A stretch of DNA of 64,000 nt from positions 124,066-188,065 of the forward strand of contig NZ_MDGT01000002.1 in assembly GCF_001870515.1 (NCBI RefSeq), given 5' to 3'. Position 1 is the stretch's first letter, and every line of letters starts with the position of its first letter. Under the pieces are notes generated by a model, which was not told the origin of the DNA, did no database searches, and saw nothing but the letters and a program-made list of their open reading frames with translations. This document shows positions 39,672-48,328 of this stretch, piece by piece. Source of the stretch: Idiomarina sp. MD25a. Lineage in GTDB: Bacteria > Pseudomonadota > Gammaproteobacteria > Enterobacterales > Alteromonadaceae. The position numbers and the translations under genes were made by a program.

Positions 39672-40427
39672 CGCGTTATCTTTCCACTCTCTGATAATAG
39701 CGAAGACGTTTTCAGCTCCTTCGATATCTTTCTCCGCATATTCACTGGCTGCATCACGAACCGGTGATTGATCAAACCGTAAAAACGGGTTAATCGCTAA
39801 CTCCAACTGTAAAGTGGAGGGTAAAGTTATTTGGTCATCCTGACGCATGAGTTTTACTTTTTCTAAATAGCTCTGCAAAACCGCGTTGTCGGGTTCGACA
39901 AGCGAAGCAAAGGTTAAGTTCGCTTGGGTGTATTCATGTGCACAAAAAACCCGCGTTTCGCCTGGTAAGCGGCGTAATTTATCGAGCGATGCAACGAACA
40001 CTTCAGGTGTGCCTTCGAACATACGTCCACAACCGCCCGAAAACAGAGTGTCGCCACAGAACAGGGCCGTTTCACCGTAAAAACTAATATGATCGAGTGT
40101 GTGTCCAGGCGTAGCCAGCACTGCAAAGGATAAGCCGGCTAGGTTAACCGTGTCGCCTTCCATGACTGCATAATCAATCCCGCTGATTGCCGGATTATCA
40201 GGACCGTAGCAGGTCGCCGGATAGCGTGCTTTTAGCGCCTCGAGGCCACCGGTATGATCATGGTGATGGTGAGTGATGAGGTAACCAGCAATATGCTTAT
40301 TATTAGCGTCAAGCCACTCGACGACCGGTTTGTCATCACCAGGATCAACTACAATGACACGATCCTGACTCGATTCAATTAACCAAATATAATTATCATC
40401 AAACGCTTTAACTGGATGTACTCGCAT
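39669..40427 (-). CDS. gloB: Hydroxyacylglutathione hydrolase (glyoxalase II)
   Basis: Hydrolyses S-lactoylglutathione to lactate and glutathione in methylglyoxal detoxification. A 252-residue metallo-beta-lactamase-fold enzyme: THHHHDHTGG at about residue 52 carries metal ligands, and TPGHTLDHISFY and FCGDTLFSGGCGRMFEG are further family motifs. The glyoxalase II C-terminal part includes CAHEYTQANLTFA. Between mltD and yafS as in E. coli. Divergent from yafS, with about 60 bases between. Confidence 0.96.
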   Translation of the reverse strand: MRVHPVKAFDDNYIWLIESSQDRVIVVDPGDDKPVVEWLDANNKHIAGYLITHHHHDHTGGLEALKARYPATCYGPDNPAISGIDYAVMEGDTVNLAGLSFAVLATPGHTLDHISFYGETALFCGDTLFSGGCGRMFEGTPEVFVASLDKLRRLPGETRVFCAHEYTQANLTFASLVEPDNAVLQSYLEKVKLMRQDDQITLPSTLQLELAINPFLRFDQSPVRDAASEYAEKDIEGAENVFAIIREWKDNA

Positions 40428-40486
40428 ACTCTTGGTTTCCTCGCTATGATTATGCGTAGACTCTAGCCTAACACAAAGGTCGGCCC

Positions 40487-41257
40487 TTGTTTATTCAACC
40501 CGCATATCGTCGCAGTGAGATGCAGGAACCACAAAATTGGCAGCAACTCGCCAATGGCAGCCTTATTCAAGCCTGTGTGCAACAGCAGTTAGACGACTCG
40601 CGCGCGCACTGTCTAAACGGCGTCACTTTAACGCTGGGTAACTTAGCCCAGCAGTTAAATGTCAGTGGCTTTACCTTGGGCCGGCCTGTGAATATTTGCC
40701 AAACAACGCAGCAAGTAAATGATGGAAATCTTATAAGCGCTCACTATACTCACTTGCCAATTAAAAACGAGACGATAGACACATTAGTCTGTCCATTTGT
40801 GTTGGATTTTGCTGCCGATCCACATCAAATTCTACGTGAACTACTGCGTGTTTTAGCGGATGACGGTACGTTAATTTTGGCAGGCTTTAATCCATTGAGT
40901 CCGGCTGTACTGAGCGGCTTGTGGCGCAGTAAAAGTCATCCTTTTCCTTGGCAGGGACGTTATTTTACTCATGCACGCGTAAAAGATTGGTTATCCTTGC
41001 TGGGTTTTAGGGTCGAACGGCAATGCTACTTTATTGAACACTTTTTAACCCAACAGGCGACAGAAACGGGCGGCCATAGTGAGTGGATTTGCCGACGCTG
41101 TCCTTGGCTCAGTGCGGGTTACTGGTTGGTTGCGAAAAAATCGTGTTACATCAAACCACAAGCCAACAAGGTAAGAAAAGAGCGTTTAAACTTGACACAA
41201 GCGCTACCTGCGGCGAGAGTAAAACAATCTGCAAATTGGCATTATGAAGAGAGGTAA
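40487..41257 (+). CDS. yafS: YafS-type SAM-dependent methyltransferase
   Basis: A 256-residue class I methyltransferase-like protein, resembling E. coli YafS in position and sequence. CPFVLDFAADPHQILRELLR and LILAGFNPLSP are the recognisable core, but the SAM-binding GxGxG loop is not clear, so activity is uncertain. The start is taken as TTG 40487, with AAAGGT at 40475-40480; ATG 40520 is the alternative. The C-terminal tail is basic. The stop is 2 bases before a rhodanese gene. Confidence 0.82.
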   Translation: MFIQPAYRRSEMQEPQNWQQLANGSLIQACVQQQLDDSRAHCLNGVTLTLGNLAQQLNVSGFTLGRPVNICQTTQQVNDGNLISAHYTHLPIKNETIDTLVCPFVLDFAADPHQILRELLRVLADDGTLILAGFNPLSPAVLSGLWRSKSHPFPWQGRYFTHARVKDWLSLLGFRVERQCYFIEHFLTQQATETGGHSEWICRRCPWLSAGYWLVAKKSCYIKPQANKVRKERLNLTQALPAARVKQSANWHYEER

Positions 41258-41259
41258 TT

Positions 41260-41655
41260 ATGGTAATCGATGCTAAAAAGCTTTGTCAGACGGCAAAAAA
41301 CAACGTTAATGAAGTGACAACTGAACAACTTCAGCACGCGCTTAGAGACGGAGCGCGTATCATTGATGTGCGTGAGCCAGCGGAATATACGCAAGGGCAC
41401 ATCCGCGAGGCGGTCAACATGCCGCGGGGTGTGTTGGAAATGCAGCTCAATCAACATCCCGATGTAGCCGGTTATGATGACGCCTTAGAACGCATTGCCG
41501 AAAAGCCGTTGTATCTCATCTGCCGCACCGGTGGACGTTCAGCCTTAGCTGCGGAAAGTTTGCAACGTATGGGCTTTGAGCAGGTCTATAGCGTTGATGG
41601 TGGGATGAACGCTTGGCAGGAAGAAAAGCGTCCAGTTGTTGCCGGCGAAGACTAA
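41260..41655 (+). CDS. Rhodanese-like sulfurtransferase
   Basis: A 131-residue single rhodanese domain, cytoplasmic. The active-site loop CRTGGRS begins with Cys88, which would carry the persulfide, and the domain ends with VYSVDGGMNAWQ. The six-residue loop is the sulfurtransferase rather than phosphatase size. ATG 41260 follows the yafS stop by 2 bases with AGAGAGG upstream, so it is coupled to yafS. It sits where E. coli has nothing between yafS and rnhA. Confidence 0.9.
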   Translation: MVIDAKKLCQTAKNNVNEVTTEQLQHALRDGARIIDVREPAEYTQGHIREAVNMPRGVLEMQLNQHPDVAGYDDALERIAEKPLYLICRTGGRSALAAESLQRMGFEQVYSVDGGMNAWQEEKRPVVAGED

Positions 41656-41664
41656 GCACCGAAA

Positions 41665-42129
41665 TCACTCGGCACTAAAGCCTTTATCAACGGCGGTCGG
41701 GTTTTGTTCTGCTGCGGCGCGTGCAAGTTCGTCGCAGCGTTCGTTTTGCGGGTGACCTGCATGACCTTTTACCCACTCCCATGTCACGTTGTGACGCGCA
41801 ATAGCCTGATCTAACTGCTGCCACAGGTCGACATTTTTTACCGCCTTTTTATTCGACGTACGCCATCCATTGCGCTTCCAATTGTGGATCCATTGCTCAA
41901 TGCCTTGCTTTACATATTGACTATCGGTCGTCAGAATAACCTCACAGGCTCGGTTGAGGGTTTGCAGCCCCTTGATGCATGCGAGTAATTCCATTCGGTT
42001 GTTGGTGGTACACTGGTAACCACCGCTAAGCTCTTTATGGTGTTGACCATACTCGAGTACCACACCATAGCCACCAGGACCTGGATTACCTAGACATGAG
42101 CCGTCTGTGAAAATATGTACTTTAGCCAT
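41665..42129 (-). CDS. rnhA: Ribonuclease HI
   Basis: Cuts RNA in RNA-DNA hybrids; removes primers and R-loops. A 154-residue protein with catalytic acids in [16 protein letters not shown] (Asp), NNRMELLA (Glu), LTTDSQYV (Asp) and [12 protein letters not shown] (Asp). The start at the ATG at 42129 is preferred over 42138 because the family begins MxKVxIFTDGS. Divergent from dnaQ with about 50 bases between, as in E. coli, where the two share a control region. Confidence 0.97.
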   Translation of the reverse strand: MAKVHIFTDGSCLGNPGPGGYGVVLEYGQHHKELSGGYQCTTNNRMELLACIKGLQTLNRACEVILTTDSQYVKQGIEQWIHNWKRNGWRTSNKKAVKNVDLWQQLDQAIARHNVTWEWVKGHAGHPQNERCDELARAAAEQNPTAVDKGFSAE

Positions 42130-42182
42130 GCTACTCACTGTAAACTGAACCTAAACCGCGAGTATATCAGGAATCGAACACT

Positions 42183-42893
42183 ATGCGTCAGATCGTTTTA
42201 GATACGGAAACCACAGGTATCAACCCCGCTGAGGGGCACCGCATTATCGAAATAGGGTGCGTTGAACTGATTGATCGGAAGCCTACAGGTAACCACTTCC
42301 ACGTTTATATCAATCCGGAACGTGTGGTCGAAGACGAAGCCATTGCAGTGCATGGTATTACCAATGAATATTTAGCTGATAAGCCCGTATTTGCCCAGGT
42401 GGTCGATGCTTTCATTGATTTCATTAAAGGCTCACAACTAGTCATTCATAACGCACCATTTGACGTCGGCCATATGGACGCCGAGTTTCAGCGTCTGGGT
42501 AAAATGTATGGTAAAACTTATGATTACTGCGACGTCTTGGATTCTCTCCAGTTAGCGCGTGAGATGCGGCCCGGGCAGCGCAACAGTTTGGATGCCTTGT
42601 GTAAGGCGTTTCATGTTGATAATTCAGCGCGTGAATTACACGGCGCTTTGTTAGATGCTGAGATCCTTGCTGATGTGTATCTGGCAATGACAGGCGGACA
42701 AACAGCGTTAAAATTGAACAGTCAAAGTCAAGAAAATGAAAATAAAGAGCCTGGACATATTGCTCACCAAGCAATAAAAGATCGCCCCCCGCTAAAGGTT
42801 TTACGTGCCTCAGCCGATGAACAAGAACAACATCAACAACGTTTGGCGATTGTAAAATCTGAAGGTGGCGCGTGCTTGTGGCTCGATTCGTAA
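42183..42893 (+). CDS. dnaQ: DNA polymerase III epsilon subunit
   Basis: The 3'-5' proofreading exonuclease of the replicative polymerase. A 236-residue protein with the three DEDDh motifs: LDTETTGINP, HNAPFDVGHMD and HGALLDAEILAD. The C-terminal part (about 190-236) is the flexible link that binds DnaE, whose gene is also in this window. Divergent from rnhA. Its last 22 bases overlap the next gene. Confidence 0.97.
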   Translation: MRQIVLDTETTGINPAEGHRIIEIGCVELIDRKPTGNHFHVYINPERVVEDEAIAVHGITNEYLADKPVFAQVVDAFIDFIKGSQLVIHNAPFDVGHMDAEFQRLGKMYGKTYDYCDVLDSLQLAREMRPGQRNSLDALCKAFHVDNSARELHGALLDAEILADVYLAMTGGQTALKLNSQSQENENKEPGHIAHQAIKDRPPLKVLRASADEQEQHQQRLAIVKSEGGACLWLDS

Positions 42894-44182
42894 TAACTGC
42901 ATTACTAGGATTCCTATTAGCGTTCAGTAGCGCTGCGCTAGCACAGTCAGCGCAGGAGCGCGAGCAAGCCGAGGCGGGGGTTGCACAGCTCAATGTCATT
43001 AATGACCCTATGGCCAATCGCTTACCGATTGAAGGGCAAAGGTTTCGCATTGATGACAATATTAAAGAAATTACATTGTTGTTTTTTCGCGAGCGCGGCA
43101 GTTCCCCCCTAATATTAATAAAGCCCGACGGCAGTAAATGGTACGAGGCTCGCCATCCCATAGAAAAAGTAACTTGGTACACCAACGAAAACTTCGACAT
43201 GATTCGTATCAAGGAGCCGATGCCAGGGCCCTGGCAAGTGGCGGGACGTGTCGACGAGCAAAATGAAGCGGTTATCGTATCGGATATAAAGTTTCAAGCG
43301 CAGCCGTTGCCGACACCTTTATATGAAAATGAGCACATAAAAGTAGAGGGTACCCTGTATAACGGCGAGCACCCGGTGAAAACGGCGCGGTTTCACGAAA
43401 CCGTTATTTTAGATGTGCTTTTTGTTAGTACCAATAATGCAGACTTCGATAACTTCGGCGTTGACCCGCAGCGAATTGGTCAATTTTCTGATAATGGCAG
43501 GGGTTACGATGAGCATGCTGGCGACGGTACCTTTACGAGCCGTTTTCAGTTAAATATTACCCCCGGTCAGTACCTACCCACTTATGAGTTGACCACGCCA
43601 CTTTACGATCGCTCTTATGAAACTGATCCTGTGGTTGTTGAGGCGAGTCCTGTCAGCTTTGAAATGAAGCTTGCAGAGCAAGCGGAACGCGATCATCAAC
43701 TGGTTATAAAAATTGATGATGAGCGTATAAAGCAGGGCAGCGTCGCAATAAACGGTCAAGTCGACTTTCCAAATGGCGAACAGCGCACATTTTCACTGAC
43801 GGATATCGAAAAAAGTGAAATTAGTGTGCCTATTGCCAATTTGGATTACGGTAAGCACTTAGTCGATATGACAATATTTGCTACTAATCAACAGGGTAGA
43901 GAGTTTGAGCTCGTCATCGATGACTATAGTTTTATTTCCAGTCGTCCAGGGCCTGAGCCGCCGAGTAAAGCTGAACAGTTGGCTGCTAAACGTGCAGCAC
44001 TTGAGCAGGAACGCATAGAAAAACAACGCCAGCTCGATGAACAAGAGTCACAGGCGGTAGCGAACATCATTATTATTATCGCGATTAATCTTATTTTACT
44101 CCTACTCGGTGTAGGCGCGATATGGTTCTTGAAAAAGCGCTCGGCAAAGCCCAAATCTCAAGATAATGGAAAAAATGATTAA
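42872..44182 (+). CDS. TIGR03503-type membrane protein
   Basis: A 436-residue protein with a signal peptide (residues 1-24, ending ALAQ) and one C-terminal membrane segment (about 394-415, IIIIIAINLILLLLGVGAI), so it is probably a type I inner-membrane protein with a large periplasmic part. The segments ITLLFFRERGSSPLILIKPDGSK and EPMPGPWQVAGRV are the recognisable TIGR03503 core. Function is unknown. GTG start at 42872, overlapping dnaQ by 22 bases, so expression is probably coupled. A coiled segment lies just before the membrane anchor. Confidence 0.85.
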   Translation: MLVARFVITALLGFLLAFSSAALAQSAQEREQAEAGVAQLNVINDPMANRLPIEGQRFRIDDNIKEITLLFFRERGSSPLILIKPDGSKWYEARHPIEKVTWYTNENFDMIRIKEPMPGPWQVAGRVDEQNEAVIVSDIKFQAQPLPTPLYENEHIKVEGTLYNGEHPVKTARFHETVILDVLFVSTNNADFDNFGVDPQRIGQFSDNGRGYDEHAGDGTFTSRFQLNITPGQYLPTYELTTPLYDRSYETDPVVVEASPVSFEMKLAEQAERDHQLVIKIDDERIKQGSVAINGQVDFPNGEQRTFSLTDIEKSEISVPIANLDYGKHLVDMTIFATNQQGREFELVIDDYSFISSRPGPEPPSKAEQLAAKRAALEQERIEKQRQLDEQESQAVANIIIIIAINLILLLLGVGAIWFLKKRSAKPKSQDNGKND

Positions 44183-44249
44183 AAAGCGTCTGATTTGAAC
44201 ATTTAACAGACAAACGAACGGAAAAATACAAAAATCTTTAAAAAAAGGG

Positions 44250-44278
44250 TTGACTGAATCGGTGGTCACTCGTAATAT
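44250..44278 (+). promoter_or_regulatory. Strong sigma-70 promoter of the tRNA-Asp pair
   Basis: TTGACT at 44250-44255 and TAATAT at 44273-44278, spacing 17, followed by a GC-rich discriminator (CACGCCGCG). Near-consensus -35 and -10 with such a discriminator are typical of stringently controlled stable-RNA promoters. Confidence 0.85.
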
Positions 44279-44287
44279 TCACGCCGC

Positions 44288-44308
44288 GTTGAGGGGGCAG
44301 CCCCCAAC
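44288..44308 (+). other. Leader hairpin before tRNA-Asp
   Basis: GGGGG and CCCCC pair around CAG, extended by GTT and AAC. It lies at about the transcript start and could mark the 5' end for RNase processing. Confidence 0.5.
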
Positions 44309-44321
44309 ACAGTGACTTAGT

Positions 44322-44398
44322 GGAGCGGTAGTTCAGTTGGTTAGAATGCCGGCCTGTCACGCCGGAGGTCGCGGGTTCGAGTCCCGTCCGCTCCGCCA
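44322..44398 (+). tRNA. tRNA-Asp (GTC), copy 1
   Basis: A 77-base cloverleaf with CCA encoded. Acceptor GGAGCGG pairs with CCGCTCC, the D arm contains AGTTCAGTTGGTTAGA, the anticodon GTC is at 44356-44358 within CCTGTCACG, and GGTTCGAGTCC is the T arm. Identical to copy 2. Confidence 0.98.
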
Positions 44399-44424
44399 TT
44401 AAGTCACGCACACTCTGAGAATGT

Positions 44425-44501
44425 GGAGCGGTAGTTCAGTTGGTTAGAATGCCGGCCTGTCACGCCGGAGGTCGCGGGTTCGAGTCCCGTCCGCTCCGCC
44501 A
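44425..44501 (+). tRNA. tRNA-Asp (GTC), copy 2
   Basis: Identical 77 bases to the first copy, 26 bases downstream, with the same anticodon GTC and encoded CCA. It is followed by an intrinsic terminator, so both copies come from one transcript. Confidence 0.98.
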
Positions 44502-44516
44502 CTTCTCAAAAATTAA

Positions 44517-44540
44517 AGTCCCACTTGGGGCTTTTTTTTT
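44517..44540 (+). terminator. Intrinsic terminator of the tRNA-Asp operon
   Basis: AGTCCC and GGGGCT form a 6-bp stem (one G-U) around ACTT, followed by nine T. Confidence 0.85.
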
Positions 44541-44601
44541 GCCTATAATTCATGCCTTCCCTGCGCTAATCGAAAAAAAACGCCGTTTGAGCGTTAGACA
44601 C

Positions 44602-44630
44602 TTGCCACTGTTACAATATAACCATAAAGT
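44602..44630 (+). promoter_or_regulatory. Candidate promoter for the M3 peptidase
   Basis: TTGCCA at 44602-44607 and TAAAGT at 44625-44630, spacing 17. Moderate match; the overlapping TATAAC at 44617 is another possible -10. Confidence 0.35.
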
Positions 44631-44671
44631 AAACGCATTATGACTACACAATAACAAGTTAGGAGATAACT

Positions 44672-46861
44672 ATGCGTAAAACGCTCGTAGCCGTTGCTAT
44701 TGGTACAGCGCTATCGCTTGCCGCATGTAGCGACGCTGAACAACAGAACCAACAGACTTCACAACAAGCAGAAACCGCAAAAGCGGAACAAGCGAGTAAA
44801 GACGTTGCTCAACAAAATCCATTTTTTGAGCCTAGCCCACTGCAGTATCAAGCACCTGATTTCGATGCGATCAAATTCGAACATTTTGAGCCTGCATTTG
44901 AGCGCGGTATGAAAGAGCACATGGAAGAGATTGAAGCAATCGCTTCAAACTCAGAAGCGCCTACCTTTGAGAACACCATCGTTGCAATGGAAAAATCAGG
45001 TCAGATCCTGAATCGCGTAAGCGCTGTGTTTTATAACCTGTCATCTTCAAACAGCAACGATCAAATTCGTGATTTGCAAGTCAAGTTAGCGCCAGAGATG
45101 TCAGCGCATAGCGATAACATCTCGCTCAATGCAGACTTATTTGCACGTATCAAAACCTTGTATGACAAGCGTGAGTCACTGGACCTCGATACGGCTTCTT
45201 TGCGTTTGCTTGAAGATACCTACAAAAGCTTTGTACGCTCAGGTGCGCAGTTAAGTGATGCGGATAAGCAAAAAATCCGTGATATCAACGAGCAATTGTC
45301 GAGCTTGACCACTGAATTTCGCAACAACTTGATGAATTTAACGCAAGAGAACGTTATTTACGTTAAGGATGAAGCCGAATTAGCGGGCTTGAGTGAAAGC
45401 CGTATTCGTTCATTAGCAAGTGCTGCTGAAAGTCGTGACCATAAAGGTGAGTACGCTATCGTACTGACGAACACGACGCGCCAGTCGATTCTTGCAGAGC
45501 TTGAGAACCGTGAGTTACGCCAACGCGTTTGGGAAGCATCAGCTAACCGCGGTACGGGAAATACCGAAACGGATCAACGTCCTTTAGTTAAGAAGCTGGT
45601 TGAGTTGCGTGCACAGAAAGCCGACTTACTGGGCTATGATAGCTGGGGTGACTACACCTTAGAGACTAATATGGCAGGTAACCCAGAAGCCGCGCAAAAT
45701 ATGTTGCGTGACTTGGTGCCCGCGGTAGTTTCTAACGTTGAGCGCGAGGCCCAAGAAATTCAAGCGGCTATCGACGCAGACGGTAAAGACTTCGAATTGA
45801 AGCCCTGGGATTGGTTCTATTACGCTGAGAAAGTACGTGAAGCTAAATACGCAATTGATGGCGATCAAGTGAAACAATACTTTGAATTCAACCGTGTATT
45901 AAAAGACGGTGTGTTCTATGCGATGAATCAGTTGTTCGGTATTACATTTGAAGAGCGTAACGATATCCCTGTTTATCACCCAGATGTTGAAGTCTATGAA
46001 GTGTTCGACGTAGATGGTTCAAGCATTGGGTTGTTCTACGCCGACTACTATGCACGTGACAGCAAGCGCGGTGGTGCTTGGATGAGCTCGTTCCGTAGTC
46101 AATCAGAACTACTTAATCAAAAGCCCGTTATCTTAAACAACATGAACATCACCAAAGCACCTGAAGGCGAACCCACCTTGCTGAGCTTTGATGAAGTATC
46201 AACGATGTTCCACGAAATGGGTCACGCATTACACGGCATGTTCTCTGACGTGAAATATCCATCACAAGCAGGTACAAGCGTTCCTCGTGACTATGTCGAG
46301 TTTCCATCAACGTTCCAAGAAGACTGGACTTTGAACCCGAAAGTGATCGCTAACTACGCGAAACACTACAAAACGGGTGAACAAATCCCACAAGAGTTGC
46401 TTGATAAAGTACTTGCGGCACGTAACTTCAACCAAGGTTTCGACACCTTAGAATACGTTGCAGCTGCATTGCTCGATCTGGAATACCACACAGTACCCGC
46501 CGGCGAAGATATCGGTGACGTGGGTGAGTTCGAGCAAAACGCTCTCGAAGAAAACGGTGTAGCGGTTGAAGCGGTACCACCACGTTATCGCTCGACTTAT
46601 TTCGCGCACGTCTTTGCGGGTGGTTACTCTGCCGGTTACTACGCTTATATGTGGAGTGAGGTGCTTGCGGCAGACGCGTTTAAATATATGAATCAGAACG
46701 GTGGTTTGACGTTGGAAAATGGTCAAGCATTCCGTCGTGATATCTTATCGCAAGGCAGCAGCAAAGATCCGATGCAGCAATACATCGATTGGCGCGGCCA
46801 AAAACCGACCGTTGAAGCCTTGCTTGAGCGTCGTGGTTTAACGGAACCAAAAGTTGACTAA
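44672..46861 (+). CDS. dcp: M3 family peptidyl-dipeptidase (Dcp-like) lipoprotein
   Basis: A zinc metallopeptidase removing dipeptides from peptide C-termini. Of 729 residues, 1-19 form a lipoprotein signal (lipobox LAAC), and a Gln-rich linker follows. The M3 catalytic core has FHEMGHALHGMFSD (HExxH) at about residue 512 and the downstream VEFPSTFQEDW (Glu ligand). E. coli Dcp is periplasmic or cytoplasmic and not a lipoprotein, so the anchor is a difference. It is transcribed alone between a tRNA operon and a strong terminator. Confidence 0.9.
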   Translation: MRKTLVAVAIGTALSLAACSDAEQQNQQTSQQAETAKAEQASKDVAQQNPFFEPSPLQYQAPDFDAIKFEHFEPAFERGMKEHMEEIEAIASNSEAPTFENTIVAMEKSGQILNRVSAVFYNLSSSNSNDQIRDLQVKLAPEMSAHSDNISLNADLFARIKTLYDKRESLDLDTASLRLLEDTYKSFVRSGAQLSDADKQKIRDINEQLSSLTTEFRNNLMNLTQENVIYVKDEAELAGLSESRIRSLASAAESRDHKGEYAIVLTNTTRQSILAELENRELRQRVWEASANRGTGNTETDQRPLVKKLVELRAQKADLLGYDSWGDYTLETNMAGNPEAAQNMLRDLVPAVVSNVEREAQEIQAAIDADGKDFELKPWDWFYYAEKVREAKYAIDGDQVKQYFEFNRVLKDGVFYAMNQLFGITFEERNDIPVYHPDVEVYEVFDVDGSSIGLFYADYYARDSKRGGAWMSSFRSQSELLNQKPVILNNMNITKAPEGEPTLLSFDEVSTMFHEMGHALHGMFSDVKYPSQAGTSVPRDYVEFPSTFQEDWTLNPKVIANYAKHYKTGEQIPQELLDKVLAARNFNQGFDTLEYVAAALLDLEYHTVPAGEDIGDVGEFEQNALEENGVAVEAVPPRYRSTYFAHVFAGGYSAGYYAYMWSEVLAADAFKYMNQNGGLTLENGQAFRRDILSQGSSKDPMQQYIDWRGQKPTVEALLERRGLTEPKVD

Positions 46862-46899
46862 AAACATTTAGTAAATCTGTAATATATTGCTGTAAATAA

Positions 46900-46934
46900 A
46901 AGCCACTGGCGTTATGATCGCCGGTGGCTTTTTC
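46900..46934 (+). terminator. Intrinsic terminator after dcp
   Basis: AAGCCACTGGCG and CGCCGGTGGCTT form a 12-bp stem (one G-U) with a 7-base loop, followed by TTT. The A-run before it may let it work in both directions. Confidence 0.9.
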
Positions 46935-46960
46935 ATTTATTGGCAGGGAAATTACAAGCA

Positions 46961-48253
46961 ATGACAGAAAAAATTGTCGTGGTTGGAGGCGGTGCAGGTG
47001 GTTTAGAGTTAGCGACTCAATTAGGAAGAAGTTTAGGGCGCTCAGGTAAGGCTGAGGTGCTATTAGTTGACCGAAACAGTACACACGTTTGGAAACCGTT
47101 ACTGCATGAGGTGGCTTCAGGTGCGCTCGACTCGCGGCTCGCAGAACTTGATTACCGGGGCCAAGGGGCTCGTTCCGATTTTCGATTCATTGTAGGCACA
47201 CTGGAAGCCGTTGATAAAGACAGTAAAACCATTACCTTAGCGGCGATAGAGGAAGAAGGCGAAGAAGTGCTGGCACCGCGCACTTTAACCTATGACAAGC
47301 TGATTCTATCCGTCGGTAGCGTCACTGCTGATTTTGGTACGCCGGGTGTCGCTGAACATTGCTATTTCCTCGATTCAACGGCGCAAGCCGATGCTTTTCA
47401 CCACCACCTTCTGAACGAATTTTTGCGCGTTAATCAGGCACTCGAAGATGGTCATGATGTCACTTTGGACGTCGCTATTGTAGGCGGCGGCGCCACCGGC
47501 GTCGAACTCGCGGCCGAATTGGTACATTCAGTATCTCTGCTATCGATATACGGCTTGGGCCACCTCACCCGCGATCGACTGAATATCACGTTAGTTGAGG
47601 CCGGTAAACGATTATTGCCTGCGTTGCCCGAGCGTTTATCACAATCGGTACATAAAAAGCTCAACAAACTTGGTGTAAAAGTGTTGCTTGGTAATCCCGC
47701 TAAGGAAGCCCAAAAAGGTCAGTTGGTACTCAATGATGGACAAAGTATCAAAGGCGATCTGATGGTGTGGGCAGCCGGCGTGAGGGCACCTGATTTCCTA
47801 GCGCAGCTCGGTCTGTCGACGCGGAAAAATAATCAAATCGAAGTTGATTCGTTTTTACAAGCAAAAGGCGCCGATTCGATTTATGCCATTGGCGATTGTG
47901 CCGCTTGCGCCATCGACGAAAACCGCTTTGTTCCACCGCGTGCGCAGTCGGCTCATCAAATGGCTGACTGTCTTTATAAAAATATCCGTCGCATGCAAAA
48001 GGGCAAAGCGGCCAAAGCATTTAAGTACAAAGACCGTGGCTCATTGGTGTCGCTCAGTCGCTTCTCGGCTGTGGGGAACTTAATGCAAAGTAAGAGTCTA
48101 TCGATGTCTATCGAGGGCACTTTAGCGCGTTATGCTTATGCAAGCCTTTACCGTATGCACCAACGTGCGTTGCATGGCTGGTGGAAGATGCTGCTGGTAA
48201 TCGCTGTGGATAAACTGAATCACGCGGTTAAACCCCGTTTAAAACTGCACTAA
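46961..48253 (+). CDS. ndh: Type II NADH dehydrogenase
   Basis: A 430-residue flavoprotein passing electrons from NADH to quinone without pumping protons. Two Rossmann sites are visible: VVVGGGAGGLELATQLG near the N-terminus and VAIVGGGATGVELAAELV at about residue 172. DSIYAIGDCAAC and APRAQSAHQMA-like PPRAQSAHQMA complete the family pattern. The C-terminal amphipathic part should sit on the membrane. ATG 46961 gives the family start. The upstream TTG at 46940 lacks similarity. Confidence 0.94.
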   Translation: MTEKIVVVGGGAGGLELATQLGRSLGRSGKAEVLLVDRNSTHVWKPLLHEVASGALDSRLAELDYRGQGARSDFRFIVGTLEAVDKDSKTITLAAIEEEGEEVLAPRTLTYDKLILSVGSVTADFGTPGVAEHCYFLDSTAQADAFHHHLLNEFLRVNQALEDGHDVTLDVAIVGGGATGVELAAELVHSVSLLSIYGLGHLTRDRLNITLVEAGKRLLPALPERLSQSVHKKLNKLGVKVLLGNPAKEAQKGQLVLNDGQSIKGDLMVWAAGVRAPDFLAQLGLSTRKNNQIEVDSFLQAKGADSIYAIGDCAACAIDENRFVPPRAQSAHQMADCLYKNIRRMQKGKAAKAFKYKDRGSLVSLSRFSAVGNLMQSKSLSMSIEGTLARYAYASLYRMHQRALHGWWKMLLVIAVDKLNHAVKPRLKLH

Positions 48254-48274
48254 GCATGTACTTGAATAACACGA

Positions 48275-48294
48275 TAAGGCAGAATATTGCCTTA
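48275..48294. other. Small hairpin between ndh and dnaE
   Basis: TAAGGCA and TGCCTTA form a 7-bp stem with a 6-base loop, without a T-run. A weak transcript-end or leader structure. Confidence 0.3.
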
Positions 48295-48328
48295 ATGTTC
48301 AGTACGCAGTTTACCAATTAGGCTTTTA

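Noticed and set aside
42442-43212. 256-codon antisense frame over dnaQ and the TIGR03503-type gene
   Set aside because: Both opposite genes are well supported, and the antisense translation lacks any family feature.
44440-44643. Open frame over the second tRNA-Asp and its terminator
   Set aside because: It reads through a tRNA gene and a terminator, so it is not coding.
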